From Eremomyces bilateralis CBS 781.70 (taxonomy: Eukaryota; Ascomycota; Dothideomycetes; Eremomycetales; Eremomycetaceae): a stretch of 64,000 bases of DNA. Shown here in pieces: positions 10,982 through 21,892 of the stretch. Location: contig NW_022985074.1 in the NCBI RefSeq assembly GCF_010015585.1, positions 372,001 through 436,000 on the forward strand, given 5' to 3'. The first letter of the stretch is position 1; every line of letters begins with the position of its first letter. The notes under the pieces were generated by a model. That model was not told the DNA's origin and searched no databases. It was given only the letters and a program-made list of their open reading frames with translations. A program made the position numbers and the translations under genes.

Positions 10982-12370
10982 ATGAAGACTAGATCGAAGC
11001 CCGCTACTCGCAAGGCGGCCGTTAAAGGGGATACAGAGACACAATCGACTGCGACGAAGGCATTATCACCACGCGATACCAATCCTCCACGAGTCTTAAT
11101 ATTGCCTAAAGGAGCGTCATCGCAATCAAGGATCATCTCTCTACCACATCCAGCCACTGCACAACCAAATCGATACCTTTGTTGTCCAGAGAATGGGTTT
11201 TTCGAGTTCACAAGAATAACAGCGCCGCGGAAAATACCTAGTAGTTGGCTTATCACACATGGTCAAGAGTCGGAAAGTAGCACTGCTGCTACAAGAGGAG
11301 CAGAGACTGTGGTGCCCGATCAAAATGGAAACTCGAGTGAAGAGAAAAAAGGGGATTGCATTGATGATCCCTCGGCCTACATTTCGCAAGATGCGGATTT
11401 GCTCATCGCAACACGATACGATCCCGTCTTCTTTCTCCTACCAACATTACATCCACTAACAACGAACGCTCAACAAAAGAATATGTTCCTGTCAGACGAA
11501 GACTACCTCGACCTACTGGAATCTACATCTCGGCAATGGAAGGATGTACTTCGAGATCCACCTACCAGAAGCAGAGTCTCTAAGACCATAGAAACGATCA
11601 GCGATATCGTTGAAGCAGGAGAAGAGAAAATGTACCGCTGCTCGGATCAGAAGATAATGGGGCTATTGGTCACGCGAGCGAAGAGCATGGTTGAGAAGGG
11701 CATTCCCGCGTCTATGGAAGATCGATTCGTTTCCCGGCCCCTCCAGGCGCCTTCCAGAAGGGTTCCGGTTCCGAGTCTCGAGAAACAGTCATCTTCCAGC
11801 TCGGAGGACAAAGAATCCGTTCCAACCCTCGAATCGCAAGCTTCAACGGTTGCCACGCCATCCGAGTCCGTCGACTCTCAGAGCACGGTTTCGACTTCAC
11901 AATCAGCTAGCACAGCTGCGACGTCCATCTTGTCCGAACAACCCGAGCCGCCAACACCGGCTGAGACGGAGACACCCGCATCAATTGTCCACCTGCAGCG
12001 CCTCCGTGTCGCTCTAGACCTTCTGCTGACAAACGTCCCACTTCCACTCTGTACACATTTGAACACCCAACTGTCCTCTCCTTCATCTCCGATCGACTTC
12101 GCCCCCCTCACCTCTTATCTCTCCCACGTCGCCTCGCTCCGTGCGGAGGTCGTAGCGCAATCGAGCTTCGCGGATAACGTGAGCCGCAAACGGGCGCTCG
12201 ACGACAATGAAGAGGCGGCGGATCGGCGAGCAGAAAAGAAGCGGAAGAGCGAGGACGAGGAGAAGAAGCGGAAGACGGAGAGCCGAGGAGTAAAACAGCT
12301 GCGGAAGGTGGATACGAGTGGCATGAAGAAGTTGACGGGGTTCTTCAAGAAGGCGCCGGCGAAGGGTTGA
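10982..12370 (+). CDS. ribonuclease H2 subunit B (Ydr279p/Rnh202 family)
   Basis: Single exon, 462 residues. RNase H2 is a nuclear heterotrimer that cleaves RNA in RNA:DNA hybrids and removes single ribonucleotides from DNA; subunit B is the structural wHTH-bearing subunit. The family signature is visible: a triple-barrel-forming start (RVLILPKGASSQSRIISLPH; GFFEFTRI), the block ADLLIATRYDPVFFLLPTL (about residues 130-155), then FLSDEDYLDLL and the helical region around CSDQKIMGLLVTRAKSMVEKG. A Ser-rich linker (about 255-315) precedes a helical block (LDLLLTNVPLPLCTHLNTQL) and a Lys/Glu-rich tail ending KKLTGFFKKAPAKG. That ending resembles a PCNA-interacting motif (T/K-xx-hydrophobic-xx-FF), as known for subunit B in other eukaryotes. 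Head to head with mcm10; joint S-phase expression is likely but inferred. Confidence 0.92.
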   Translation: MKTRSKPATRKAAVKGDTETQSTATKALSPRDTNPPRVLILPKGASSQSRIISLPHPATAQPNRYLCCPENGFFEFTRITAPRKIPSSWLITHGQESESSTAATRGAETVVPDQNGNSSEEKKGDCIDDPSAYISQDADLLIATRYDPVFFLLPTLHPLTTNAQQKNMFLSDEDYLDLLESTSRQWKDVLRDPPTRSRVSKTIETISDIVEAGEEKMYRCSDQKIMGLLVTRAKSMVEKGIPASMEDRFVSRPLQAPSRRVPVPSLEKQSSSSSEDKESVPTLESQASTVATPSESVDSQSTVSTSQSASTAATSILSEQPEPPTPAETETPASIVHLQRLRVALDLLLTNVPLPLCTHLNTQLSSPSSPIDFAPLTSYLSHVASLRAEVVAQSSFADNVSRKRALDDNEEAADRRAEKKRKSEDEEKKRKTESRGVKQLRKVDTSGMKKLTGFFKKAPAKG

Positions 12371-12656
12371 ACTCTGATCGTGATGCAAGCTGTTGGCTCA
12401 TGCGAAGCTTCTGATTGCATATGGACGAGGGAGATACCGCATCTTCTGTCAGTCGACGCAGGATCCGACACTAGCCAAACTACACGAATCACTGAAGACG
12501 AAACCACGGAAACAAGGCGTGACTGTCGCTTGGATTGTTCCAATCTATCAATCCTTATGCTACATTGTTCTGGAATGACCGGCTAATCCACATCTCCTCA
12601 ATAAGCCGTCACCATCCCGCGTCACGCCCACTCAATGAATGATGAAGCAGTTCCAT

Positions 12657-12870
12657 TTACTAAAGCTCATCAATACCAATCGGTGCCGGAGTATGCAGTG
12701 AGCTCACCTTCGTGGGGTTGCAGGGAGTGCACTCGCAGGATGGGTCACAGTTTCCTTTGCCTCCTGGGCAAGAGGTGCAGCTGCTACAGGTCGCGTTAGT
12801 GATGGGTCCTGGTTTAGAGCCTGAAGCTTTGTGAAAGCTAGATCAAATGTTCATACCAATCGCCGGGCAT
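12657..12870 (-). CDS. metallothionein, 7-cysteine (first copy)
   Basis: A very small gene. Exon 1 is 12857-12870 (MPGD plus two bases of Cys), intron 1 is 12784-12856 (73 nt, gtatga donor, branch ctaac, acceptor gtag), and exon 2 runs from 12783. The first 30 residues carry seven Cys at positions 5, 7, 10, 17, 21, 23 and 26 (CSCTSC, then CDPSCECTPC), no aromatic residue, and end in PTK. Neurospora copper metallothionein also has seven Cys in about 26 residues and ends in Lys, so binding of Cu(I) or other thiophilic metals in the cytosol is the expected role. Two 3' ends are possible: read-through to TAG at 12660-12662 (45 residues, extra tail without Cys), or removal of a 48-nt gtgagc...tttag intron joining PTK directly to TAA at 12657-12659 (30 residues). 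The second fits the family better. A TATA-like tatataaa lies on this strand near 12990-12999, about 120 nt upstream of the ATG. Confidence 0.8.
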
Positions 12871-13661
12871 TGGGACGGGTTGAATATGGATTCGGGTGTT
12901 TAAATTTCGATGATTGATGGACTGAAGGTTTGCTTCGAGCTGAGTTGGATGTTGATGACCATGAGAAGTCAATTTCCAGAGTTTATGGCATTTATATATC
13001 TTTCAGCTTCAGAAATCCATCATTTCGTCAGAACCACGACATGCTTGTTCTCATCGAGTCATCTGTTCAGCTTGCCTGTCCCTGGCGTTCCTTCTGACAT
13101 CAACACTTCCTGGACAAGCAATGATAAACCTGGGAATGCGCATCTTCCAAAAATCCGGTTTCTGGGTCCCAGACAGAAATGATGGGATGAATTGTTCCGT
13201 CGACCCCGCGGATCAAACAGGGTTAAGTCCCATGGTTTATACATCGCTCTGTTTGGTAATCGGAATTCGGAGCGGATACAAGATCGAGCCACTGGATCAC
13301 TCGAGCAGGGTGGATGGGCGATCATACGGACGATGCAATCCAAACATGCATCATTTATGAAAAGCAATCCGGATTTCGTTAGTAATGCGAGGATCCCATC
13401 TGACCACCTCCGTGTTCGTTTCAAGCCCTTCAAGGTCAAGATAAAACCAGTGGTCGCCTATTCGATCACGACGAGCAACAGGATATTGCACTCGCTCTCG
13501 GCTAGACAAGAATTAGAGCATTGAAAATTCCAAGGGGGTATATCCTTCCACCATTAACTCGCTCAACACTAGCTCCAAGCATCAGCAAACCAAAAATATA
13601 CAAGCCCTCTTTAAAAACTACTCGGGAATACGCCCTTAAACTGACAACTAACGTCTCAGCA
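12871..13661. other. intergenic; metallothionein promoter and neighbour 3' region
   Basis: About 0.8 kb. The left part is the upstream region of the minus-strand metallothionein (TATA-like element near 12990). The right part is probably the 3' UTR of the minus-strand membrane protein. No additional gene recognised. Confidence 0.5.
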
Positions 13662-14832
13662 TTAACGAGGTGTGTTGGCCAATTCCGCCGAACCAGGATT
13701 CGGACTCGGCACCGCTGCCGGCGATATCTCTGCCAGTTCAGCGCCTCGGCTCTGCCCGCTTCCGTCCGGAGTCAATTGCGCATTTACCGGCGTCGGAGGC
13801 GAGATGTTGGGCGCTGGCAATTGCACCGACGCCCGCTGCCAGTGCATAGCTTGTTCTGGGATCGGCTGCAGCGGGATCTGGCCCGCATTCGCCCCATTCG
13901 GCATGCCTTGTATCTGGGAATTATACATCTCCGCCAGTGACCCAGCTTGTCCCGGTGGAGGCGCCATATACGACGTCGGCTGCTGTTGCCCCGGGGGCCC
14001 CGGAGGGAAATATGCATTCGGGGGCATCTGCCCGGTTGGCATGGATGCCGGGACAGGGACCATTCCGGGCGGCGGTTGCGCGTAGGTCGTGAACTGCGGT
14101 TGCTTATACATGCTCATGTGCTGCTCGTTCTGCATATGTAGGAGTTGCGCTTGTTGATTGCCCGCCTGGGTGATGAGGGCGGCGAGGCGCTGGCGTTTGT
14201 GTTTGCGGCGGCGGTCGGTGTCGACGCAGGCCCAGACGAAGAGGATGAAGTGGATGATGCTGGGAGAGGGTTAGATGCGGTTTGGTGACGGGGATGGGGG
14301 AGGGGCGAACGTGAGGATAATCTTGATCGCTGCGGCGCCGATGGTCAGGTCGAACAGGTCCTCGTAATCCACGAGCAGCTGGATGAGTGCGGCGGAGAGT
14401 AATCCGCCCCAAATGATCAGATCGAGGCCGACGTGAGCGCCTGGATGGATACCCCGACCGTTCACGCATTGTGTAATGAACTCGGCGACGTTCCAGATTA
14501 TGGACAGAATGGCCTACGCTGCGATCAGCCTATAAACCACCCAGGAATGAATCGAAACATACGAATGTGTAACTTTCGGGAGATACCCAGATCCCCTCGT
14601 AATCGTAGGAACATTCGTTAACAAGAGTACCGTAGTAATGGCAAGAGTACCGGTAGCCGTTCCGACTGAAAGCAGCCCCTTGCAGCGCAACGGCGATAAT
14701 CGCACAGGTTACTGCTAGCGATCGAAGGGAAGTCTTGAATGTGCGTTGAAGTGGACTGCTTTTGTATGGACCAGTATCTAGAGGCTGTCCCACGGCCGGC
14801 GTGTAGGGAGGTACTTCACCCATAGTCGCCAT
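13662..14832 (-). CDS. small membrane protein with Pro/Gln-rich cytosolic tail
   Basis: Exons (minus) 14563-14832, 14311-14513 and 13662-14259 give 356 residues. It shows about four hydrophobic helices: SLRSLAVTCAIIAVALQGAA, FAILSIIWNVAEFIT, LDLIIWGGLLSAALIQLLV and IIHFILFVWACV. Each of the last three is restored or completed by splicing, which supports the model. The loop after the first helix has paired cysteines (YSCHYYG, ECSYDYEG). After the last helix comes a basic anchor (DTDRRRKHKRQR) and about 140 residues rich in Pro, Gln, Gly and Met (for example PPGMVPVPASMPTGQ). This is the layout of a common fungal four-helix, MARVEL-like plasma-membrane family, but I cannot assign a named family. 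Introns: 49 nt (gtatgt...gcgtag) and 51 nt (gttcgc, branch ctaac, cccag). Function unknown. Confidence 0.75.
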
Positions 14833-15308
14833 GGTTCGAAAGTTGACAGAGCAGTGACAACGGTCCGAACGGACTGGGGGATTGGAGCACGACGGCGAAT
14901 ATTAAAAAGGTTAACACTCAAGAAAAATAGGACTACAGAGGTCTCAACATCATCCGACAGCGAAAGAACGAACAGACATCGAAAATACCAGTGAAGAATC
15001 AGGTCTTAAGTAGCATTAACTCCTGAAGGATCAGGCAGTGTTTCCGGTTCTGTACGTATCATGCTTGATGCTTGCAGAGTGATCAGCGTATCCATGCGCT
15101 TGTCCATTCCGATCTATTCTCATTGGATCAACGCTGCCTCTAGACATGGGCTCAATGTTACCATCCGTTAGTGTTCGTCGTGCTCGGATACGGGGAATGC
15201 TCAGTGAAACGGAAATGGACCCAGGTTCGGAAAGGATTCGCGGTTCAATCTCAAGGTAAAGTACTAACTACTGTTAACTTACTAACTACTAACTAAGTTA
15301 AGCCAAAA
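14833..15308. other. intergenic with TTAACTAA-rich tract
   Basis: Promoter side of the minus-strand membrane protein, then a low-complexity tract at about 15262-15303 made of ctaacta / ttaact units that abuts the left end of the Tc1-type element. A similar tract occurs near 30946-31005. Confidence 0.5.
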
Positions 15309-16585
15309 GTCTGCGCACAGACCCCATTCTCAGCTGAATATCTCTACACCCACCCCTTACTTTGACAATCAATAACTTTACCAAAATGAGGTCTTTTGGC
15401 ACAAAAATAAGTGGTAATCGAGGGCCTAATAAGGAGTTATCGGCCGCTTAAAGAGTTGGGATTGTTCAGGCTGCTGAAGATGGGAAACCAAAGACTGAAA
15501 TCGCGCGGAACTTTCGCGTCTCTAGAAGCGCGGTGTATGGGACTCTAGAGAGGTGGGAAGAACATCAAACCACCGTATCTTTACCCCGTGAAGGGTGTCC
15601 CCATAAGCTATCACGCCCTGACGAACGGCATATCGTTCAAATCGCGCGTCGATTTCTTAAAATGGAGTATGGAGAGCTCCTCGCAGGTATTTCGTACCTC
15701 CGCATTTCTAGGAAGACTATCTACCGAACCCTTAAGAAATATCACCTTACCAAATGGCGAGCGAAGAAGAGGCCTTACCTGAAGCCCCACCACGCAAAAT
15801 ACCGCCTCCGATTTGCCCACGAATTCCTTAAATTCGACTTCTCCCGGACCCACTCCACGGACGAGTGCTCGTATGAGAAGGGGGCGGGCAGTAAGCAGGT
15901 ATGGGTATGGCGACTGTACCACGAGGCATATGATCCGCAAATGGTAGAGCCTAAGGCCTCTGGCAAGGCCATTCACAGATGATATGGGGCTCAATCTCGC
16001 GTGATGGGAGGTCAGGCCTGGTGATCATGGACCGCGACGAAACCTCCGCAAGACAGGGCTATTCCGCGAAATCCTACATCGCTACGTTAGAGGAGGGACT
16101 TCTCCCTACGTACGAACCCGGGGATGTTGTTATCCAGGAGAACGCAAGGATCCATGCGGCTAAAATCACCCAAGAATGGCTGGAGACGCACGGCATTTGG
16201 GTCATCGATTGGCCGGCCAATTCCCCAGACATCAACCCCATCGAGCACATATGGCGTCTGTTGAAATCAAAGGTCCTAGAGCTGCACCCTGAATTGAAGA
16301 ATGGGCGCCTCGGAGGAGGCACGGGAGGCCATGAATGCGGCGTTAAAGGAGGCGTGGTGGGCGATCCCTCAGGAGACGATCCGAGAGCTGATCGACTCAA
16401 TTCCGCGACGTCTACGGGCGGTAACCAAGGCAAAAGGGTGGCATACGAAATATTAGATATTTCCCAATTAAGAAATCAAAAAATTAGACTGAATTTGCAT
16501 TTGTATGTGTTTTGCAGCGTATCTCAAGATACGGTGTATGGCGATCAGATTTGGTGAATGGTGATTTTGGGGGGTGTGCACAGAC
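15309..16585 (+). mobile_element. Tc1/mariner-type DNA transposon, inactive copy
   Basis: About 1.28 kb, the usual size of a Tc1-like element. Terminal inverted repeats are visible at 15309-15325 (gtctgcgcacagacccc) and, reversed, at 16569-16585 (gtctgtgcacacccccc), 14 of 17 positions identical. A TA target duplication is not evident, so the exact ends could differ by a few bases. It encloses a broken transposase gene on the plus strand. Confidence 0.8.
15386..16456 (+). pseudogene. Tc1-like transposase remnant (DD34E type)
   Basis: Starting at ATG 15386, an N-terminal helix-turn-helix reads GIVQAAEDGKPKTEIARNF and VSRSAVYGTLERW, followed by a second DNA-binding domain (SRKTIYRTLKKY). The catalytic domain is recognisable: TDECSYEKG for the first Asp, VIQENARIHAAK where the second catalytic Asp is normally in QDNA, and SPDINPIEHIWRLLK for the final Glu. 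It is not functional: an in-frame TAA near 15449 (CAA to TAA would explain it), frame changes near 15975 and near 16300, and Glu in place of the second Asp. The C-terminal part in a third frame (EAMNAALKEAWWAIPQET) ends at TAG 16454-16456. No RNA-level rescue is plausible with two frame changes. Confidence 0.85.
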
Positions 16586-17041
16586 ACATGTCTACTTATT
16601 GTAACCAGTGGAGCGTGGAGGATCGGCGGGATATGAATTGAGAAACAAGCCTTTTTGGAAGTCTAGGCGGGTCTTGGTACGGGGAATTTTTATACTGGAG
16701 CAATAGAAATTAAGAAATCAGGTGGGAACTTCGATAACCAAAGGGCGCGTCGCTCCAGATAAGACCGGACCGCCCCGAGCCGAGTGGAGATCCTAAGGTG
16801 GAGTGGATAAATGCAGATGATTTCCAAATCAAACAACATCATGTCTGCAGTGCGCATGGCACCGAGATTGGTTTCTGATAGGCGTCGCAATTCATGGATC
16901 ATGGACAAGAACGCCCCAAACGCACACTGCTGAGATCGTGGATTTGTAATCATCAAGTCAAGATATTATTTCGAGCTACCTTACCCATCAAAAATCAGTC
17001 ACCTAAATGACGGCATGGCTGATGGCGTCCAATGCCTTACT
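16586..17041. other. intergenic
   Basis: About 450 nt between the transposon right end and the dehydrogenase stop codon. Nothing recognised. Confidence 0.5.
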
Positions 17042-18046
17042 CTACTTAGGAGCCCGAGCTTTAAGAGTCTCCCTATCCAATGCCGTCACAAAATAATCCC
17101 CAAACAAGAACGCAGTATTCTCGTCGCCATACTCCTGCTGGGTTCGACGGTGGATATTCTGGACGCTACATTCCAGCGCCATCCCCGTTAAGCCCTCTTC
17201 ATTCAGGACCTCCTCGACGGCCCGGACGATTGTCGACGGCGGCGTCACAACGTTCGTCGGTGCTGCAGCCATGAGGGCCGGTGTAAGGCCGGTATCGACT
17301 AAGCCTAGCCTTATGTCAGCAGTTTGAACGACACACTGTCGGGGATTTAGCAAGTACCTGGGCAGAGGCAATTCACGGTGATGGGCTCATTCCTCTTCGC
17401 GAGCTGCGCACTCAAAGCACGAGTGAGGCCGACAACCTGAATCCGATCAGCACGATGCTCTGCAGGGCGGTCAGGGGATTTCATACTCCATGCTTCGCGG
17501 CTGTGTACAGTGGGATCCCTGTCCCGGGGAACAATCCACACATGCTCGAGGTGAAGAGAAGCTTTCCACCCTTCGATGGATTCTTCCGGAAGTAGTGGAG
17601 AGCGAGATATGCACCGTAGACCATCGCATCCAGGCATACGGTCATGACATCGATATTGGGCTTGGGTGGCGGTGCGTCGTCTGCCGCTTCCACCGGAGCG
17701 TAGAAGTCGATCCGGTCGCCGATTCCCTGCGGATGATGAGTACTCGGAGACAAAGACGAGGCGGAGGGCATACAGCGTTCTGCCAGACAAAATCCAGTCG
17801 ATGGAATTTCTTCCACGTTGTCTCGAATGCTTTAGCATGTTGGTCGTAGTTAGCGGTGTCGACATGGAAGAATTGGACTTGGTCTCCTAATTCCTTCGCA
17901 ACTGCTTCACCTGTCGCCTTGTTGTAATCAAGAACGGAGACATTCCATCCAAGCTCGACTAGCCTCTTCACTGTTGCGAGGCCCATTCCAGATGCACCTC
18001 CGGTGATGAGAGCAACCTTTGTGCTGGATTCTCCATTGCCAGCCAT
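17042..18046 (-). CDS. short-chain dehydrogenase/reductase (15-PGDH-like classical SDR)
   Basis: Exons (minus) 17774-18046, 17487-17726, 17358-17436 and 17042-17304 give 284 residues. Classical SDRs are cytosolic NAD(P)-dependent oxidoreductases with a Rossmann fold. The cofactor motif TGGASGMG is at about residues 15-22 and is followed by LDYNKATGEAV, whose Asp after beta-2 favours NAD(H). WQNAG is the NAG motif, restored exactly across intron 1. The catalytic Ser lies in LLFTSSMCG (about 150) and YTAAKHG gives Tyr and Lys (about 165 and 169). CPGLVDTGLTP, the usual P-G-hydrophobic-V-x-T motif, is restored across intron 3. Introns are 47, 50 and 53 nt. The C-terminal part (MALECSVQNIHRR) resembles fungal relatives of NAD+-dependent 15-hydroxyprostaglandin dehydrogenase. 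The substrate cannot be deduced, and neighbours give no pathway. Confidence 0.93.
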
Positions 18047-19337
18047 GATGTGAGATATGAGACAGATTTTGATTTATTAGGTCTGAGTATAGTTTGAGGG
18101 AATTGTTAGTCCAGTACGTATAGACATATTGAACGACATCATAGCATATATGTCATGCTATGCACATAGAACCCCTCATACACTGAGGTGCTCCTCAACA
18201 GTGGCACAGTTAGCCCTCGGTTTCGGTTCAGACTCATTCAGAGCAGTAGTACGGAGGACCAAATACGACAATAAAGAATCTCCCACTTGATGGAGAGGAT
18301 CACGACTGAGAGTGGAGAATCAAGCAGCCCTAGACCCTGATTGGGCAGAAGTTGAGTGCAACACATGCATCGGCTTGCAGGTCTGGGGCAGTGGCTCGGC
18401 TAGAGTGCGGATGCTGAGGAAGTTAGTCAAGCATGGGGTATACTCAGACCCGGCTACCAGCATCAAGATGGTTGCACCGGATTTTGTTTGCCCCTTTGCT
18501 CATCTAAGTATAGCGTGAACCAGAATATATGCTCGGGATCCTTCTCATCAAGCTTCGTCGAGGCGGGGTCAAACCGCCTCAAACGACCCATCCACCGAGC
18601 TCCTGCAGATGATGAGTTTTCAAAGAAGACTTGGGTAACAAAGACTGAACGGTGGCCAATGAACAGAAGCCGTAAGAGAAAATAATTATAGAGGATACCA
18701 GATTCCATCAGACTATGTTAGGCGAAGAATGTACACATTGGACAAGGAAAACGATATCCGTAGGTTACGGTTCGGTCCGGATAGAGCAAGCGAAGCGTAT
18801 GTACGGCACGACGTTACATTTGACATCAACTGGAAATAATCCATAAGATCCTAGCTGGTATATCCGAATCCATGGAGTTTCCTGGAGGCCAGAGTCAAAG
18901 GGGAGTTAGAAATCCATCTGGATAGTAGAAAAGGATTGTACGTACGGAGTACATAGAAGTGGTTGGAGGTTGTCGTCATCTCTCCACTTTGTATACTCTA
19001 TGGATGCCCCAGTCCAATCACATGGCATAATAAAGCCAACTGAACCTTTCAACCACCACCCCAAGATCAGATATCAGTCTTCTTCACCATCTTCATATTA
19101 ACTGATCCTGATTAATTCTCCTAATATCCCACGCTGAAACCACTGACAACCGACTTGGAACTCCGTGTACTTGAACGACATCCGTCAGCTGCGCCCATCC
19201 CATACGCAATCAGCCTCCCCGCTCTCGACATGAGCTGACCTGGGGAGTGCTTGTATGGCAGCCCTCGGTGAGCATTCCAACCCGAAAGCACCGAATACAG
19301 ACTGATCTCCAAACAAGACACGCCCTGGCTGGAACAG
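18047..19337. other. intergenic, no gene recognised
   Basis: About 1.3 kb between the divergent dehydrogenase and peroxin genes, holding both promoters. Short open frames (for example 18463-18708 on the minus strand) have no recognisable domain. Confidence 0.45.
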
Positions 19338-21212
19338 ATGTCCTTTCCTTCCATGCCTAACACCACACAAGATGCCTCCACCCCATCCACCGGCGACCCC
19401 AACCCTCCCACTTTCGCCGCCTTCTCACCGAATCCCCTAGGCCACGGCGCCCTCAAACAGCGATCCACCATCCTCGTCCACCAGAAATCTCCGCTCCTCG
19501 TCGCCACACCTCCACAAATCACCCGCGCGCTCGCATATGCATACCCGTTCCTCTCCCCGCTGAACCGCGCCGCCGCCCTGCTCTCATGGACCTCCCCCGA
19601 TCCGTGGGAGAGTTTTCTCCTGCTCGCCGCATTCTGGGCGATCACTTTATACGGTGACCACATCCTACGATGGGCGGGACCGATCGTGTTGATCACCGGC
19701 CTGATCTTCGGAATGTACCTTCGGCGCTACTCTCCTCTCTCCACGGGATACACCGGCGCGAAAGGGCAGGGCAGTCGCGCCCGCTCCGATTCCGACACGC
19801 GCCACCACAAGAGCCTCGACGAGATTCTCGATACCCTAAACATCTTCACCTCGCGGTGTAACATCCTGCTCGATCCGTTTCTGCGATTGACGGACTTCCT
19901 CTCCACCCAACGAACGGCGACCTCGGCCACCACACGGCCCGCGCTCACGACATTATTCATCCGCCTCCTTCTAATCACCCCGATATGGTTCGGCCTCACC
20001 CTTCCGCCACTTTACATCATCACCACCAAGCGCATAATCCTCTCAGTCGGCACCGTCGCGCTTAGCTGGCATTCCCGGCCCGCCCGCATCTCCCGCGTAA
20101 TCCTCTGGCGCTCCCGCCTCATCCGACGGACATGCACCGCCCTGACCGGTCTCCACTTCAGCAACCCGGAACCATCCCCCAAAACCACGCAACCTACCGC
20201 CGCCAATTCTACCAAATCGACCAAAAAAACCGCCAACGACGTTGCCGCGTCGCTGCTCCTCAAACGCGACCCGGCAGCCCCGTCCATCCGCTTCACGTTC
20301 GCCTTGTACGAGAACCAGCGGCGATGGTTGGGGATCGGATGGACGAGCAGCATGCTGGCGTATGAGCGGGCGGCGTGGACGGACGAGCATCTGAACTCGG
20401 CACCGAACAAGGACCGGTTCGAGCTGCCGGAGGTGGACGGCGGGCATGCGGAGTGGCGGTGGGTGGATCCGGAGTGGCGGGTGGAGATGAGCTCGGAAGT
20501 GAGTCCGCGGCGGCGAAGGGGGGAGAAGGTGGATGATGAGGAGGAGAAGGAGGGGTGGATTTATTACGATAATAAGGTAAGCGGCCATTTTATCCCCGCC
20601 GTCCTTGGATTCATGCACCCGGTGTCTCACACACCGATCAATAACTAACCCTTCTTTCTACAGTGGCGCGATCCCCGCCGAGGCCGCGACTCCTGGGGCC
20701 GCTACACCCGCCGCCGCAAATGGTGCCGCGACGCCGAACTTGTCGAGATCACCCCGGCCCCAACACCCACCTCCGGCACTAAACACTCCCGCACCCCATC
20801 CGCGCAAGCAACCTACTCCAGCATCAGCACCTCGCTCGCCGAGCTCCCTGGCTCCTCCCCCTCCTCCTCAACGCTCGTGAACTCCACGCAGTTCCCGTCC
20901 ACCGATGGCGCCGGCGCCGGCTCGATGACCGGGGCGAGCGTGGGTGGGAGCACAGGGAGTTTAGGCGCGGCGGGGAATAGCCATAGCACGCCGGACGCGA
21001 CGAAGCGGAAGGGGTGGTTTCGGCGGACGAGCCGGGCGGCGAGCGAGAAGACGGGGAGTACGGGGAGTGCGCACGGGACGGGGACGGGGACGGGGAGTAG
21101 CGAGCGGAGGGAGAGGGAGGAGGAGGATGAGGCGGTGCCGATGGGGAGGAAGACGGTGGAGCAGCCGGGGGATTGGGGTTATGGGGAGGATGTGCGAATG
21201 GCGTTGGGGTAG
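19338..21212 (+). CDS. Pex23/Pex30-family peroxin with dysferlin (DysF) domain
   Basis: Exons 19338-20576 and 20664-21212 give 595 residues. Proteins of this family sit in the ER and peroxisome-contact membrane and control peroxisome number and size. The N-terminal half has the reticulon-like hydrophobic block (PFLSPLNRAAALLSWTSPDPWESF, split here as PFLSPLNRAAALL and WESFLLLAAFWAITLYG, about residues 70-105) with more membrane segments (VLITGLIFGMYL; LFIRLLLITPIWFGLTLPPL). After a Lys/Asn-rich linker comes the DysF pair: RFTFALYENQRRWLGIGW (DysFN) with WRWVDPEWRV, then EGWIYYDNKW and GRDSWGRYTRRRKWCRDAE (DysFC), the last two restored across the 87-nt intron (gtaagc, branch ctaac, tacag). The tail is Ser/Thr/Gly rich. 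An internal Met six codons downstream is an alternative start. Confidence 0.9.
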
Positions 21213-21892
21213 TGAGATGGGAGGGGGAATGAGGTTCGGGAATACCCGATTGTACTGTAATTACATTGTTTGAGAAGCGAATTAGCTATGACATTTTGCA
21301 ATGGTTTGCGTGGCGCGATATCGGTAGCGCCTATTGAAGTGAATCTGAATGGGTACTACAAGGACACTCTCATCGTCCATCACTACCTATTGTCACATCA
21401 ATGATGTCACGATCATCCCTCTCACAAGCACGCCCGATTCCATTCTACAAGCTTAGGAATACGTCTCTGCATTCAGTCTAGATTCAATATACACAACGAA
21501 TATAGCTAGCTACCCGCCGCCCGCTCTCCGCATTCCATGTTTTCTTTCGATTTTCGGTCAATTTGTCGGTCTCGTAGGGCAATGCATAGGAAACGTCAAA
21601 GAAGGTCGAACAGTCCGTCGTCCAGCTCGCCCCGGTGCATGTTATCGTCGGTTGGAGGTAGCAGGTTCCGACGGGTCTGATGATTTGGCGAGGTCGCTTC
21701 TCCGCGAGGTGCAGGTCGTCGTGAGGAGTCGTTCGTTGCCCCGATATGGATGAAAGTTGCCACGATCGCGGTGCCATGTCGGGTGGAATCAGAGGATCGA
21801 GGACGAGTGGCGAGGGGTGCAGTGCATTTGATTCTAAAACGCGTCAGGTTCCGTTCCAACCAGTCCAGCTCGTGCTATCTAAAGAGGACATA
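21213..21892. other. intergenic between convergent genes
   Basis: About 680 nt between the peroxin stop and the metallothionein stop. Probably the 3' regions of both. A longer transcript of the metallothionein gene could extend here, but I see no second exon that adds coding sequence. Confidence 0.45.

Noticed and set aside
12393-12578. 61-codon frame downstream of RNase H2 subunit B
   Set aside because: Somewhat protein-like, but short, overlapping the probable 3' UTR, and matching no family known to me.
18463-18708. Possible partial duplicate of the neighbouring dehydrogenase (shared tcatcatc.gcagg)
   Set aside because: The similarity is limited to about 14 nt and one short peptide resemblance in a non-coding frame of the dehydrogenase.
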